Shown here: positions 53,764 through 63,674 of the stretch, in pieces
Layout of the letters: every line of letters starts with the position of its first letter
Numbering within the stretch: the stretch's first letter is position 1
Assembly: GCA_012514315.1 (NCBI GenBank)
Contig: JAAZAN010000006.1
Location: 18,950-82,949, forward strand
Direction: 5' to 3'
Source: Chloroflexota bacterium
Lineage (GTDB): Bacteria; Chloroflexota; Anaerolineae; B4-G1
DNA length: 64,000 nucleotides
Notes under the pieces: model-generated
The model's database searches: none
Seen by the model: only the letters and a program-made list of their open reading frames with translations
What the model was told of the DNA's origin: nothing
Made by a program: the position numbers and the translations under genes

Positions 53764-54958
53764 GCGGCTCCTCCCACGGCGCCGGTGGCGTCTCACCGAG
53801 ATGCCGGGTGGTCTCGTCGACGATCTCGATGGTGGCGCGAGGGCGTGCCAGCGTGTGGCAGCGTCGTGACATAAGAATCAGCTCCGCTCGGTCATCGCCG
53901 AACCATCGTGCCACCGTGTCCGCAATGCGGTTTGGGTCGGTCTCAAACACTCCCACCTGGTGGTCCTGCACGTAGCTGACGTTGCCCTCCTCCTGTCCTG
54001 GTATGTACCCACTGATCACCATCGGCAGACCTCGTGTGAGAGATTCAGCGATCGTGCCTGGACCCGCCTTCGTGACAACACAGTCGCTGGCTGCCATCCA
54101 GTCCCAGATCTCATCCACGAAGCCGAGCACCTCAGTGGGAATTGGCCAGGACACCCCCTGCAGGCTGATTCTGAGCTTCTCATTTCGGCCGCAGACAATG
54201 ACCATCTGGCAGCCAGACGGGCACCCTCCCTCCGTGGCAGTCGAGAAGCGGTGTGCGATGGCCTGCGCAGTGTCACGTACCGGCCCCACCCCGTCTCCGC
54301 CACCCACGATGAGCACCGTATCCAGATCTACGGCCAGCCCTAAGCGGCGTCTCACCTCCGTCTTGGGGGGTGATGGCTCGGCGAATACGGGTCGGATGGG
54401 CAGTCCATACTGACGGATACGTGACGGGTCAATCCCCGCCTTGAGCGCCAGTGCGCGGGCCTCATCCGTCGGAACGAAGCACAGCATTGCTTCGGGCTCG
54501 AACCAGGTGGGGTGAATCGAGACAAGGTCAGTGATAACGGTTACCAAAGGGATGCTCCTCCGCATCTGCCGAGTCACCTGAAGCGGAATGCGCTGGAGCA
54601 GCGGGTGAACCGAGAGCATCAGGTCAGGATCATACTGTTCGATAGCGTGGGTCAGCGTCTCGCGGGCGAAACCGCACGCCGCTCTCATCAGCGATCGTGC
54701 AACACGCCGGTTCTTGCCGACCTCATAGTAGAGCTCGTGTATCCACGGAGCGTTCCCCACCGTGAAGCGATATGTCTTGGGAAGCTGATTGAGGGGCCAC
54801 GGTGTGTGGTCCATCCAAAGATCGACGATGTCAACGTCGAGACGCTCACCGTAACGGGTGTCAAACGCGGACTTCAGCGCTCTCGCGCTGGCAAGGTGTC
54901 CCCCACCCGCTTTGGTCATCAGTATGAGGACTCTCTTCTTCCGTGTCAAACTATCCAT
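53735..54958 (-). CDS. GT28-type (MGDG synthase/UgtP-like) glycosyltransferase
   Basis: The 407-residue product starts at ATG 54958. The N-terminal part has TKAGGGHLASARALKSAF and the lipid-acceptor region HPLLQRIPLQV; the C-terminal lobe has VGGGDGVGP, GFVDEIWDWMAASDCVVTKAGPGT and a GQEEGN donor loop. These fit the MGDG synthase/UgtP family that makes glycosyl-diacylglycerols at the membrane. Its place after rsmD and before a beta-galactosidase gives no further clue to the sugar. Confidence 0.85.
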   Translation of the reverse strand: MDSLTRKKRVLILMTKAGGGHLASARALKSAFDTRYGERLDVDIVDLWMDHTPWPLNQLPKTYRFTVGNAPWIHELYYEVGKNRRVARSLMRAACGFARETLTHAIEQYDPDLMLSVHPLLQRIPLQVTRQMRRSIPLVTVITDLVSIHPTWFEPEAMLCFVPTDEARALALKAGIDPSRIRQYGLPIRPVFAEPSPPKTEVRRRLGLAVDLDTVLIVGGGDGVGPVRDTAQAIAHRFSTATEGGCPSGCQMVIVCGRNEKLRISLQGVSWPIPTEVLGFVDEIWDWMAASDCVVTKAGPGTIAESLTRGLPMVISGYIPGQEEGNVSYVQDHQVGVFETDPNRIADTVARWFGDDRAELILMSRRCHTLARPRATIEIVDETTRHLGETPPAPWEEPRVLWRSVLP

Positions 54959-54978
54959 AGCGGCAATCTTTGCGCCCG

Positions 54979-55530
54979 TCAAACGCTCCGGCGACCGTAG
55001 AAGCACAACATGACGCTGCCATAGCGCCGCTGATCAAACATCTCGAGATGCTGCATGGGAATGTCCTCGAACTCACGCGGGTGAATCTGAACGATCGCCC
55101 AGCCATCGTCCTCCAACCAACCGGGCTCCCTGTCCAACAGCCCGAGTGTCTGATGCCAGATCCCGCGGTACTGAGGCGGTGCAATGTACACAAAGTCGAA
55201 GGCCTGCGGGGGGTGAACGAGATACTTGAGTACATCGGCTCGCTCAACGACCGCCCTTTCGTCCAGTTGAGTGTGCCGCAGGTTGCTCCAGATCGTGCGC
55301 AAGGCGGCGGACGACTGTTCCACGAACACCGCGCGATTGCCTCCGCGACTCAGAGCCTCTATCCCGACCTGCCCGGTTCCGGCATAAAGGTCAAGGAACT
55401 TGCTTCCTACCACCAGATTGCCGAGGATGCTGAACAACGCCGACTTGGCGCGGTTGGTGATCGGGCGAGTCCCAGTACCAGGCACCGACTGCAGTCGGCG
55501 TCCACGCGCCGACCCTGCTATGACCCGCAT
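54979..55530 (-). CDS. rsmD: 16S rRNA (guanine966-N2)-methyltransferase RsmD
   Basis: The 183-residue protein has the expected RsmD length and motifs: MRVIAGSARGRRL at the start, FLDLYAGTGQVGIEALSRGG for SAM binding, and DFVYIAPPQY in place of the DPPY catalytic motif (A-P-P-Q-Y). GGAGG lies five bases before the ATG. It follows prs by 27 bp. Confidence 0.88.
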   Translation of the reverse strand: MRVIAGSARGRRLQSVPGTGTRPITNRAKSALFSILGNLVVGSKFLDLYAGTGQVGIEALSRGGNRAVFVEQSSAALRTIWSNLRHTQLDERAVVERADVLKYLVHPPQAFDFVYIAPPQYRGIWHQTLGLLDREPGWLEDDGWAIVQIHPREFEDIPMQHLEMFDQRRYGSVMLCFYGRRSV

Positions 55531-55557
55531 ATGGTCCTCCAGTGCGTAGGTCTCTAC

Positions 55558-56541
55558 CTAGGTCCGATCCTCGCCATACACAAACAGGCTGCCTATCGAC
55601 TGATGCATATAATTGCGGCGGATGGCCTCGCCAAACGTGGGCGCCACCGAGACGATGCTCAGCTTATCGGTACGCTGATCATCAGGGATGAACACTGTAT
55701 CGGTGGTCACGATCTCGGTGATCTGCCTCACACTAGAAAGCCTGGCCAGCGCGCCGCGGGTGAAAACCCCGTGCGTGCAAGCCACCCAGATCTCCTCGAT
55801 GCCTTGCTCAATCAGCAGCCCGCTCATCGTCAAGATCGAGCCGCCGTTGGCGATCTCGTCGTCGAATATCAGCGCCCGTTTGCGTCCTCGAACGGGCGCT
55901 CCGATGATACCGTTGATCACTACCTCGGTGTCGGAGACGCGCTCCTTATCGCCCGCCGCCACCGGCAGATCCAGGTTTCGGGCGAACCGAGCGGCAGATT
56001 TCGCGTGGCCCATATCGACAGAGATCACGATGGTGTCGGACAGGTCGCGGCTCCGGAAGTGATGCTCCAGTGCAGGCCGACTGCTGAGGGGATCAACAGG
56101 GATGCCGAAGAATCCGTGAACCTGAGGAGAATGTAGCATCATACACATCGCGTGTGTCGCCCCGGCGGTCTCCAGAAGCTCGGCGACCAGGCGCGCCGTG
56201 ATGGAGATGCGTGGAGCGTCCTTCTTATCTGAGCGCGCGTAGGAGAAGTAGGGTATGACCGCGTGAATCTCATCGGCGGACGCTCCCCGAGCGATATCCA
56301 GCATCATCAATAGCTCCATCAGATGCTCATTAGCAGGCGGTGACAAGGACTGAATGATGAAGACCTTGCGGCAGCGTACGCTTGCGCCGAGCTGGATAAA
56401 CAGATTGTCATTACTGAATCGGCTGATCTTCGTTGGATCGAGTGGTACACCCAGGTAGTTGGCGATCCGCCGCGCCAGAGGTTCGTTTGAGCTACCGCTG
56501 AAGAAACGGACCTCGCTGGGATCGATCTTGCCTGCCTCCAT
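55558..56541 (-). CDS. prs: Ribose-phosphate pyrophosphokinase (PRPP synthetase), divergent
   Basis: The ATG at 56541, with GGAGG seven bases upstream, gives 327 residues. The order FFSGSSNEPLARRIA, SRFSNDNLFIQLG, IPYFSYARSDKKDAPRISI and FDDEIANGGSIL (PRPP-binding loop) is that of class I PRPP synthetases. Some positions differ from the norm: the usual DLHA segment reads MLHS, and the usual SPDxGG reads SVDMGH. PRPP feeds purine, pyrimidine, His and Trp synthesis. It heads a seven-gene minus-strand run. Confidence 0.85.
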   Translation of the reverse strand: MEAGKIDPSEVRFFSGSSNEPLARRIANYLGVPLDPTKISRFSNDNLFIQLGASVRCRKVFIIQSLSPPANEHLMELLMMLDIARGASADEIHAVIPYFSYARSDKKDAPRISITARLVAELLETAGATHAMCMMLHSPQVHGFFGIPVDPLSSRPALEHHFRSRDLSDTIVISVDMGHAKSAARFARNLDLPVAAGDKERVSDTEVVINGIIGAPVRGRKRALIFDDEIANGGSILTMSGLLIEQGIEEIWVACTHGVFTRGALARLSSVRQITEIVTTDTVFIPDDQRTDKLSIVSVAPTFGEAIRRNYMHQSIGSLFVYGEDRT

Positions 56542-56604
56542 CAAAGAACCTCCTAGTTGTGTCGCCTGGGTCGGGTCGTGAGTGAACGACCGGTTGCCGA
56601 CCAG

Positions 56605-56633
56605 AGTATAGCACGGCGTAACAGCGCCAGCAA
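56605..56633 (-). promoter_or_regulatory. Sigma-70 promoter of prs and following genes
   Basis: On the minus strand, TTGCTG (56628-56633) and TATACT (56605-56610) are separated by 17 bp. Confidence 0.6.
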
Positions 56634-56725
56634 ATTGGCTATGGACCGCATGTCGGGAATTGGGGGGCGTCCACGCGTCGAGCCTCGACATTGGCGACGC
56701 GATCACGCATCACTGCGCAGCCATC

Positions 56726-57835
56726 TCAGTCGACCACCGCGTATCTGCAGGTGCTGGAGGCCACGACGAACTCAGACGTCTCGGGGGCGGAGACTGATAT
56801 CAGGCCCACAACAAGCTCGACCTCTGGGTAGGTCCAGCTCTTCCCTGCTGCAGAGCAGAATGCCTGAACCTTGCCTCGCGCCGCACTGACCTGGCTTTCC
56901 ACAGGGTCATAGCTGAAGAGACCCTCCAGCTGGCGGCTCCCATCGGCCGCCACGCCGTACCACATACAGACCACCCGAGCGTCTCCCCGCACGTTCACAT
57001 ATCCGACTGGGCCCCACAGCCGTGAGGTCTCGTAGCGCGCCAGCACCGAGCCACACGGGGGATCGAAGGCCGGAAGGCTGATGTGCGGCTCGCGAAGGGC
57101 GGTTGACTGCTGAGACCTGGCCTGTGACGAGATGACCGACTGTGAAGAACTGGGTGTCGCCGTTCCCACCGGCGTCATGGCGGATGTCGGCGTCACCACG
57201 ACCGTGGTCGGAGTGAGGGTCGGTGTGGCGGTAGGTGACGCGGTCGCTGTCGGCGTTCTCGTGGGTCGAGGAGTCGCCGTGGGCTGGGCCGCAGCAGGAC
57301 TCAGGTTCACCCAGGTCTGGCCTGGAGGTGTGAAGGACTGGCTCACCGCAAGAAGTGCGCCACCCTGTTCAGCGTAGACGGCCCATCGGAAGGGGCCTGA
57401 TTCGTACATATCCTCCGGACACCACCAGGATTTCGACCCCACGCCGCTCTCGACACCACTGAGCGTTCCCTGCCAGCCTTCGACGGCGCTCCAGGCCTGT
57501 CCCGACTCCTGTCGCTGAACCACCGTCCACAGCGACTGCCAGGGCAAGTTGGCCGATGCCCAATCATCGCTGAATCTGACCCTGAGCTCAATCAGGCCGC
57601 CTGCCGGCTGAGAAGGTTCGCCCGTTGCTCCTTGCACAGGCGTTGGGATCGGAGGCAAGTCCTGACAGGGCGGAGCGGCGACCGCGCGTGACGCCAGCGA
57701 ACTGGCAAGAACCATCAGGGAGACCGTCAGTACAGACAGGATGGCCACGACTGTGTGCGCAGGGTGGATCCTGCGCCGTTCGCCGTGGCGTCGAGCGCGA
57801 CGGGTCGTGGGCTTAACTGCTTCTATGTGCTGCAT
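56726..57835 (-). CDS. Secreted or membrane-anchored protein with Thr/Pro-rich linker
   Basis: The 369-residue protein has a basic N-terminus (RRARRHGERRR), one hydrophobic segment (VVAILSVLTVSLMVLA), a first domain (about 60-190), a linker rich in T, P and A (about 195-245), and a second domain (about 260-369). Both domains hold paired Cys and many aromatic residues; I do not recognise either. TP-rich linkers of this kind are common in exported Chloroflexota proteins. It follows the giant repeat protein by 37 bp on the same strand, so they may be made together for the cell surface. Confidence 0.65.
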   Translation of the reverse strand: MQHIEAVKPTTRRARRHGERRRIHPAHTVVAILSVLTVSLMVLASSLASRAVAAPPCQDLPPIPTPVQGATGEPSQPAGGLIELRVRFSDDWASANLPWQSLWTVVQRQESGQAWSAVEGWQGTLSGVESGVGSKSWWCPEDMYESGPFRWAVYAEQGGALLAVSQSFTPPGQTWVNLSPAAAQPTATPRPTRTPTATASPTATPTLTPTTVVVTPTSAMTPVGTATPSSSQSVISSQARSQQSTALREPHISLPAFDPPCGSVLARYETSRLWGPVGYVNVRGDARVVCMWYGVAADGSRQLEGLFSYDPVESQVSAARGKVQAFCSAAGKSWTYPEVELVVGLISVSAPETSEFVVASSTCRYAVVD

Positions 57836-57872
57836 ATGGTTCGTTCTGTCCTTGTTGAGCTGCAGTGACTAG

Positions 57873-60800
57873 CTAGTAACCGGGCCTGACTGGCAAGCCC
57901 GAATCAGCGGATAGTCGACGCCCATTGGATGACGGCCACCGAATGGCATCAGACTGTGTCGCCATTCCCGTGATGTACACCGGCCCCGCGATGTTATTGT
58001 AGGCTGCCTTCAGAATCTCATGCGTCTCAAGCACAGCTCCGTAGGTTGTGTGTACGTTCGCAGAGTCAACCTGTGCGTACACTGGAACTCCAGCTTGCAG
58101 AGGGCTCGACAGTCGACTCAATGTCGGCCAGAAGTACATGCCTCCGACGGTCAGCGTCAGGGCCTGACCCGGCCTGATCGGAAGCGCCGGCGCCGTCACG
58201 CCCCAGACCGCACCCTGTTCGCTCCGATCCTGCCAGATCTGGTTGACTCCAGTGGGAACGGGATTGGGATCGATGTACGCCTCGACCCAGAACGCATCTC
58301 GGACGGAATCTGGCCCTTCATTCGCGATGACGAGCGTGAGCCCGCTGCCTCGGGCGGTTATCGAGCGCACAACGAGGTCCGGCGCCAGAACATAGCGGCG
58401 AGCGATGATGGGCGCGTACACAGCGTACATCACCACGCGCAGTCTGGACGAGTCAGAGTACCCTCCCCACTCACAGGTTACAGTCCACTGGCCCGGGTTC
58501 CCGCTCGTGTACGTGCTCCCGTTCCACTCTCCCGCAGCAGCCGCGTCGATGTCGAAGTTGGCCTGATGTGTTACGTCCCACGTGTTGCTGTAGACATCAT
58601 AGGCTGTGGCGACAAACGACTGAGGATTCCCGGTCTTCACCTGGGCTTGCTCAGGAGTAAGCGATATGCGAACAGCCGCGCCGTGTGTAGTCGTCAATAC
58701 AGCGGTATCCTGGAAACCGGCGTACTGGCCGCGCACCGTCCACACGCCAGCATACTGGGAGGTGTAGACACTCGCGGACCAACTGCCGCCCTCGCCCGTC
58801 TCTGGAATGTTGAAGCTCGTCAGCTGGGTCACGTTGAAGGCGTTACCATAGGTGTCGGTGGCCGTTGCAGTATACGTCACACGGTCACCCGCCGCAACCG
58901 TCGCGGCGTCAGGGTGGATCGACATGGCCACCGCACCGGACGGCGTCACGGTCAGTACAGCGGTATCCTGGACACTGGAGTACTGGCCTCGGACCGTCCA
59001 TACGCCGGCGTACTGGGACGTGTAGACATTGGCGGCCCAGTTCCCACCAGCAATTGCCTCAACAATCCCGAATGCTGTCAGGCCGGTGACGTCATAGGCG
59101 TTGCCGAAGACATCGGCGGCCCTGGCCGTGTAGATCTGGCTCGCACCGGCCGTCACCGCTGCTCCGCCAGGGCTGACTACCAGTGAGACGGCGCTTCCTG
59201 GAGTGACAGTGAGGACCGCAGTGTCCTGAAGGCCAGAGTACTGACCCCGCACCGTCCACACACCAGCATACTGCGATGTATAGGTGTTCGCGAACCAACT
59301 TCCTCCCTCACCGACGGCGGGTATGCTGTAGCTCGTGAGATTGGTGACATCAAAGTAGTTGCCCGACGAATCCACGGCGGTCGCCACGTACGCCTGGCTG
59401 GCGCCGGCGACAACGGTCACGGTCTTTGGACTGAGCGTCAGGCTCACTGCATTACCGTGCAGTACTGTCAGCACCACAGCATCCTGGAGCCCGTCGTATC
59501 GCGCCCGCACGATCCAGGTGCCCACGTATTGTGATGTGTAGACGTTGGCTGACCAGCTCCCGCCCTCGCCAAGAGCCGGAATGCTGAAAACCGTCAGTGG
59601 AGTGACGTCGAAGCCGTTCCCAAATGTGTCCGTTGCAGTTGCGGTGTACGTCACACGGTCACCGGCCGTTACAGTCACTGAGTCAGGATACACGGCCATC
59701 ATCACGGGAGTAGCAGGAGTCACCGTGAGTACCGCCGTGTCCTGCAAGCTAGAGTACTGGCCACGCACCGTCCAGACCCCCGCGTACTGAGACGTGTACA
59801 CGTTGGCAGACCAGGCGCCCCCAGCGCCTGGTGTAACGATGCTGAAAGCCGTCATGCCGGTGACGTCATAGGAGTTGCCGAAAGTGTCGACGGCTGACGC
59901 CGTGTAGGCTCGGCTGGCGCCAGCCGTGATCGTTGCAGACCCTGGGTTGACAGTTATCGCGATAGCACTGCCGGGCGTAACCGTAAGTGTGGCCGTGTCC
60001 TGGAGTGTGGAGTACTGACCCTGAACTGTCCAGACACCCGCGTACTGGGACGTGTAGACATTGGCGGCCCAACTTCCCCCTTCACCGCTCGCAGGAATAC
60101 CAAAGCTCGTCTCATTTGTCACGTTGAAGACGTTGCCAAAGGTATCGACCGCTGTTACCGTGTAGGTCACGCGGCTGCCGGCAGTGATCGTTGCTGCACC
60201 AGGGTTGACGGTTAGGCCTACGGCGCTGGCCGGAGTAACTGTCAGGGTAGCCGTATCCTGCAGGCCTGAGTATTGGCCGCGCACCGTCCAGACACCCGCA
60301 TACTGAGACGTGTAGACGTTGGCAGCCCAACTCCCGCCCTCGCCAGTCTCTGGGATACTGAAAGCCGTCAGGCCCGTGACGTCGAAGGTGTTGCCGAAGG
60401 TGTCGACGGCTGACGCCGTGTAGGCTCGGCTGGCGCCAGCTGTGATCGTTGCAGACCCTGGGTTGACAGTTATCGCGACAGCACTGCCGGGCGTAACGGT
60501 AAGTGCGGCCGTGTCCTGGAGTGTAGAGTACTGACCGCGCACCGTCCACACGCCCGCATACTGAGACGTGTAGACATTGGCGGCCCAACTCCCGCCCTCA
60601 CCCGTCTCCGGAATGCTGAAGGTTGTCAGATTCGTCGCGTCGAAGACGTTACCAGACGAATCAGTCGCCGTTGCCGTGTACGTCTGGCTTGCCCCGGCAA
60701 CGACTGTCGCCGTACTCGGGTGAACCGTGAGGGCGGTCGCACTGCCGTGGGTCACGGTCAGCGTGGCGGTATCCTGGAGTCCCGAGTACTGGCCGCGCAC

Positions 60801-63404
60801 CGTCCAGACGCCCGCATACTGGGACGTGTAGACGTTGGCAGCCCAACTCCCGCCCTCGCCTGTCTCCGGAATGCTGAAAGCCGTCAACTGGGTGACGTTG
60901 AGGGCATTGCCGAACGAGTCGACCGCCGTCGCGGTATACGTCACACGAGTGCCAGCCACGACGGATGCGGCCGCTGGACTGATCGTCAGACCGGTCGCGG
61001 CAGCTGGCGTTACGGTGAGTGTCGCCGTATCCTGGAGTCCCGAGTATTGGCCGCGCACCGTCCAGACGCCCGCATACTGGGACGTGTAGACATTGGCAGC
61101 CCAACTCCCGCCCTCACCTGTCTCCGGAATGCTGAAGGCCGCCAACTGGGTGACGTTGAAGGCATTGCCGAACGTGTCGACTGCCGTCGCGGTATACGTC
61201 ATACGAGTGCCAGCCACGACGGATGCGGCCGCTGGACTGATCGTCAGACCGGTCGCGGCAGCTGGCGTTACGGTGAGTGTCGCCGTATCCTGGAGTCCCG
61301 AGTACTGGCCGCGCACCGTCCAGACGCCCGCATACTGGGACGTGTAGACATTGGCAGCCCAACTCCCGCCCTCACCCGTCTCGAGGATACTGAAGGTCGC
61401 CAGGCTTGTCACGTCGAAGGCGTTGCCAAACGCATCGGATGCTGTGGCCAGGTACCCCTGACTCGCCCCGGCTACGACTGTCGCCATTTTGGGACTGAGT
61501 GCCACGGAAGTCGCGCTTCCGTGCAGGACCGTCAGCACGGCTGCATCCTGGAGCCCTCCGTACTGGCCGCGCACCGTCCAGATGCCAGCGTACTGCGAGG
61601 TATACACGTTGGCTGCCCAGCTCCCCCCTGCGCCGATTGTGACGCTGAAGTTGGTCAGACTGGTGACGTCGAAGACATTACCAAACGTATCGACCGCAGT
61701 CGCCGTGTACGTCACACGGCTGCCAGCTGTGATCGTTGCCGTCGCAGGGGTTACTGTGAGCTCTGTCGCACCGGCCGGTGTGACTGTGAGGACCGCTGTG
61801 TCCTGGAGCCCGGCATACTGTCCCTGTACCATCCAGACGCCGACATATTGTGACGTGTATACATTCGCCGACCAGGTTCCTCCGGCTCCAGGAGTGACCA
61901 TACTGAAGGTGGTCAGGCTCGTCACGTCGAACGCATTGCCGAATGAGTCGGCCGCTGTCGCCGCGTACGTGCGGCTGGTCCCTGCAGCGATGGTTGCCGT
62001 GCTGGGATTGACCGTCAGCGCCACAGCGTTGCCGTGGGTGACTGTCAAGGTAGCCGTATCCTGCAGGCCTGAGTATTGGCCGCGCACCGTCCACACGCCA
62101 GCGTACTGCGAGGTATACACGTTGGCTGCCCAACTCCCCCCAGCGCCTGGTGTCGCCATACTGAAGGTGGTCAGGCTCGTCACGTCGAAGGCATTCCCGA
62201 ACGTATCGGCCGCCGTGGCCGTGTACGTCCGGCTCGTACCCGCTACAATCGTCGCAGCCCCAGGATTGACAGTCAATACAACCGCATTGCCCGGCGTCAC
62301 AGTCAGGACGGCCGTGTCCTGAAGTCCGCCGTACTGTCCCTGTACTGTCCACACGCCGATATACTGCGACGTGAAGACATTGGCCGACCAGCTTCCGCCC
62401 TCCCCTGTTGCGGGAATGCTGAATGACGTCAGGCCGGTGACGTCGAAGGGGTTGCCGAACGTGTCGACCGCCGTCGCAGTATATGTGACACGCCCTCCAG
62501 CTGCGACGGTTGCGGTCGCAGGACTGATCGTCAACCCCGTCGCAGTGGCCGGCGCCACTGTAAGGACCGCCGTGTCCTGAAGCCCGCCGTACTGTCCCTG
62601 TACTGTCCACACGCCGATATACTGCGACGTGAAGACATTGGCCGACCAGCTTCCGCCCTCCCCCGTTGCAGGGATACTGAATGATGTCAGGCCGGTGACA
62701 TCGAAGGGGTTGCCCAACGTGTCGACCGCCGTCGCCGTATACGCCTGGCTCGCCCCTGCGATGATGGTCGCCGAGCTGGGATGCAGTGTGATAGACGCCG
62801 CGCTGCCATGCGCTACCGTGAGAGTTGCAGTGTGCACGAGGCCGGAGTAATGGCCACGCACGGTCCACACACCAGCGTACTGGGAGGTGTACACGTTAGC
62901 GTCCCACTGACCCCCAGCTCCCACTTCCACGATCTCGAAAGTGGTCGAGATCGTGACGTCCTCCAAAGATGCTCCCAACGAATCGAAGGACATTGCCGAA
63001 TAGGAGATATCCACGCCAGCGGCGATCGACGCCACCGTAGGAGATATGATGATGTAGCTCACATCGCCGTCCTGCGCAAGAATTGCTGACGCGGGTTCCG
63101 CTTCGATGGAGAGAGGCGATGCGATTCGGCGTGACACCATCCCGACTCGCCCTTTCGAGCGAACCATCGGGTCTAGGTCACGTTGATCTTCTATGCTCGA
63201 TAGTGAGGCCGTGTACCATGACGGCAGTAGCGTGGCGCTCGATGCAGTTACCGAGTGCTGGGTTGCAGAAAGCCCGGTCGGGCCTGTCACAAAGGCAGGC
63301 GCAACCTCACCGGCATATACAGCGCCCATGAACGAGTGCGCTATCAGCCCAGCCACCACGAGTACGAGAAGAGCCCGTCTTGTCACACTGCCCGCCTTCC
63401 TCAT
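57873..63404 (-). CDS. Giant secreted Ig-like repeat protein with C-terminal CARDB-like domain
   Basis: The 1843-residue protein starts at ATG 63404 with GAGGTGA upstream; in-frame starts at 63413 (GTG) and 63410 are alternatives. A signal peptide (RRALLVLVVAGLIAHSFMGA) leads to a unique N-terminal part, one divergent Ig-like unit, sixteen near-identical units of 86 residues (residues about 201-1575), a further divergent unit, and a C-terminal domain (about 1670-1810; DLVVRSITARGSGLTLVIANEGPDS) like CARDB adhesion domains. Each unit has AGxxxTYTATAVDTFGN and NVYTSQYAGVWTVRG. No LPXTG or SLH anchor is seen. It is likely a fibrous surface or adhesion protein. Confidence 0.85.
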   Translation of the reverse strand: MRKAGSVTRRALLVLVVAGLIAHSFMGAVYAGEVAPAFVTGPTGLSATQHSVTASSATLLPSWYTASLSSIEDQRDLDPMVRSKGRVGMVSRRIASPLSIEAEPASAILAQDGDVSYIIISPTVASIAAGVDISYSAMSFDSLGASLEDVTISTTFEIVEVGAGGQWDANVYTSQYAGVWTVRGHYSGLVHTATLTVAHGSAASITLHPSSATIIAGASQAYTATAVDTLGNPFDVTGLTSFSIPATGEGGSWSANVFTSQYIGVWTVQGQYGGLQDTAVLTVAPATATGLTISPATATVAAGGRVTYTATAVDTFGNPFDVTGLTSFSIPATGEGGSWSANVFTSQYIGVWTVQGQYGGLQDTAVLTVTPGNAVVLTVNPGAATIVAGTSRTYTATAADTFGNAFDVTSLTTFSMATPGAGGSWAANVYTSQYAGVWTVRGQYSGLQDTATLTVTHGNAVALTVNPSTATIAAGTSRTYAATAADSFGNAFDVTSLTTFSMVTPGAGGTWSANVYTSQYVGVWMVQGQYAGLQDTAVLTVTPAGATELTVTPATATITAGSRVTYTATAVDTFGNVFDVTSLTNFSVTIGAGGSWAANVYTSQYAGIWTVRGQYGGLQDAAVLTVLHGSATSVALSPKMATVVAGASQGYLATASDAFGNAFDVTSLATFSILETGEGGSWAANVYTSQYAGVWTVRGQYSGLQDTATLTVTPAAATGLTISPAAASVVAGTRMTYTATAVDTFGNAFNVTQLAAFSIPETGEGGSWAANVYTSQYAGVWTVRGQYSGLQDTATLTVTPAAATGLTISPAAASVVAGTRVTYTATAVDSFGNALNVTQLTAFSIPETGEGGSWAANVYTSQYAGVWTVRGQYSGLQDTATLTVTHGSATALTVHPSTATVVAGASQTYTATATDSSGNVFDATNLTTFSIPETGEGGSWAANVYTSQYAGVWTVRGQYSTLQDTAALTVTPGSAVAITVNPGSATITAGASRAYTASAVDTFGNTFDVTGLTAFSIPETGEGGSWAANVYTSQYAGVWTVRGQYSGLQDTATLTVTPASAVGLTVNPGAATITAGSRVTYTVTAVDTFGNVFNVTNETSFGIPASGEGGSWAANVYTSQYAGVWTVQGQYSTLQDTATLTVTPGSAIAITVNPGSATITAGASRAYTASAVDTFGNSYDVTGMTAFSIVTPGAGGAWSANVYTSQYAGVWTVRGQYSSLQDTAVLTVTPATPVMMAVYPDSVTVTAGDRVTYTATATDTFGNGFDVTPLTVFSIPALGEGGSWSANVYTSQYVGTWIVRARYDGLQDAVVLTVLHGNAVSLTLSPKTVTVVAGASQAYVATAVDSSGNYFDVTNLTSYSIPAVGEGGSWFANTYTSQYAGVWTVRGQYSGLQDTAVLTVTPGSAVSLVVSPGGAAVTAGASQIYTARAADVFGNAYDVTGLTAFGIVEAIAGGNWAANVYTSQYAGVWTVRGQYSSVQDTAVLTVTPSGAVAMSIHPDAATVAAGDRVTYTATATDTYGNAFNVTQLTSFNIPETGEGGSWSASVYTSQYAGVWTVRGQYAGFQDTAVLTTTHGAAVRISLTPEQAQVKTGNPQSFVATAYDVYSNTWDVTHQANFDIDAAAAGEWNGSTYTSGNPGQWTVTCEWGGYSDSSRLRVVMYAVYAPIIARRYVLAPDLVVRSITARGSGLTLVIANEGPDSVRDAFWVEAYIDPNPVPTGVNQIWQDRSEQGAVWGVTAPALPIRPGQALTLTVGGMYFWPTLSRLSSPLQAGVPVYAQVDSANVHTTYGAVLETHEILKAAYNNIAGPVYITGMATQSDAIRWPSSNGRRLSADSGLPVRPGY
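58680..62804 (-). repeat. Tandem array of sixteen 258-bp coding units
   Basis: Sixteen consecutive units of 86 codons (one has 85) encode Ig-like domains of the surface protein. Similarity is high at DNA level too: the adjacent units around 60780-61290 differ at only scattered bases, as do the first two units at 62290-62800. The pattern is that of recent duplication and exchange among units. Confidence 0.92.
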
Positions 63405-63554
63405 TCTCATCACCTCACAGGCCTGCCGCCAACTGGGCAGGAGGAGGACACTCTCACAGTGGCCTCACAGTGACGAACTCCAACCGCGGTAACGGAGGCG
63501 ACCAGGGTCTGCGGTACGAGAGGTGTCACAGGCTGACCAGCCCGATCTACTCTC

Positions 63555-63583
63555 AGTATAGCACCATCCACCTCTGTGCGCAA
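63555..63583 (-). promoter_or_regulatory. Sigma-70 promoter of the surface repeat protein
   Basis: On the minus strand, TTGCGC (63578-63583) and TATACT (63555-63560) are separated by 17 bp; the leader would be about 145 bases. Confidence 0.55.
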
Positions 63584-63674
63584 CACAGATCAGTGCGCGC
63601 TGTGTCGTCGCACTGATGGATCGATCACTCAACAACGTGTCCAGTTGTCATGTGCCGCGCCATCCTATATGGGC

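Noticed and set aside
58020..59186. Long plus-strand open frame opposite the repeat protein (similar ones at 60720-61853 and 61489-62322)
   Set aside because: They are mirror frames of the tandem repeats on the minus strand, repeat with the same period, have no ribosome sites and no recognisable domains.
58680..62804. Possible CRISPR-like array because of regular spacing
   Set aside because: The 258-bp units are coding throughout, with no short repeat/spacer alternation.
63460..63490. Short direct repeat CTCACAGTG..CTCACAGTG near the repeat protein start
   Set aside because: Too short and single to support an operator or attachment site.
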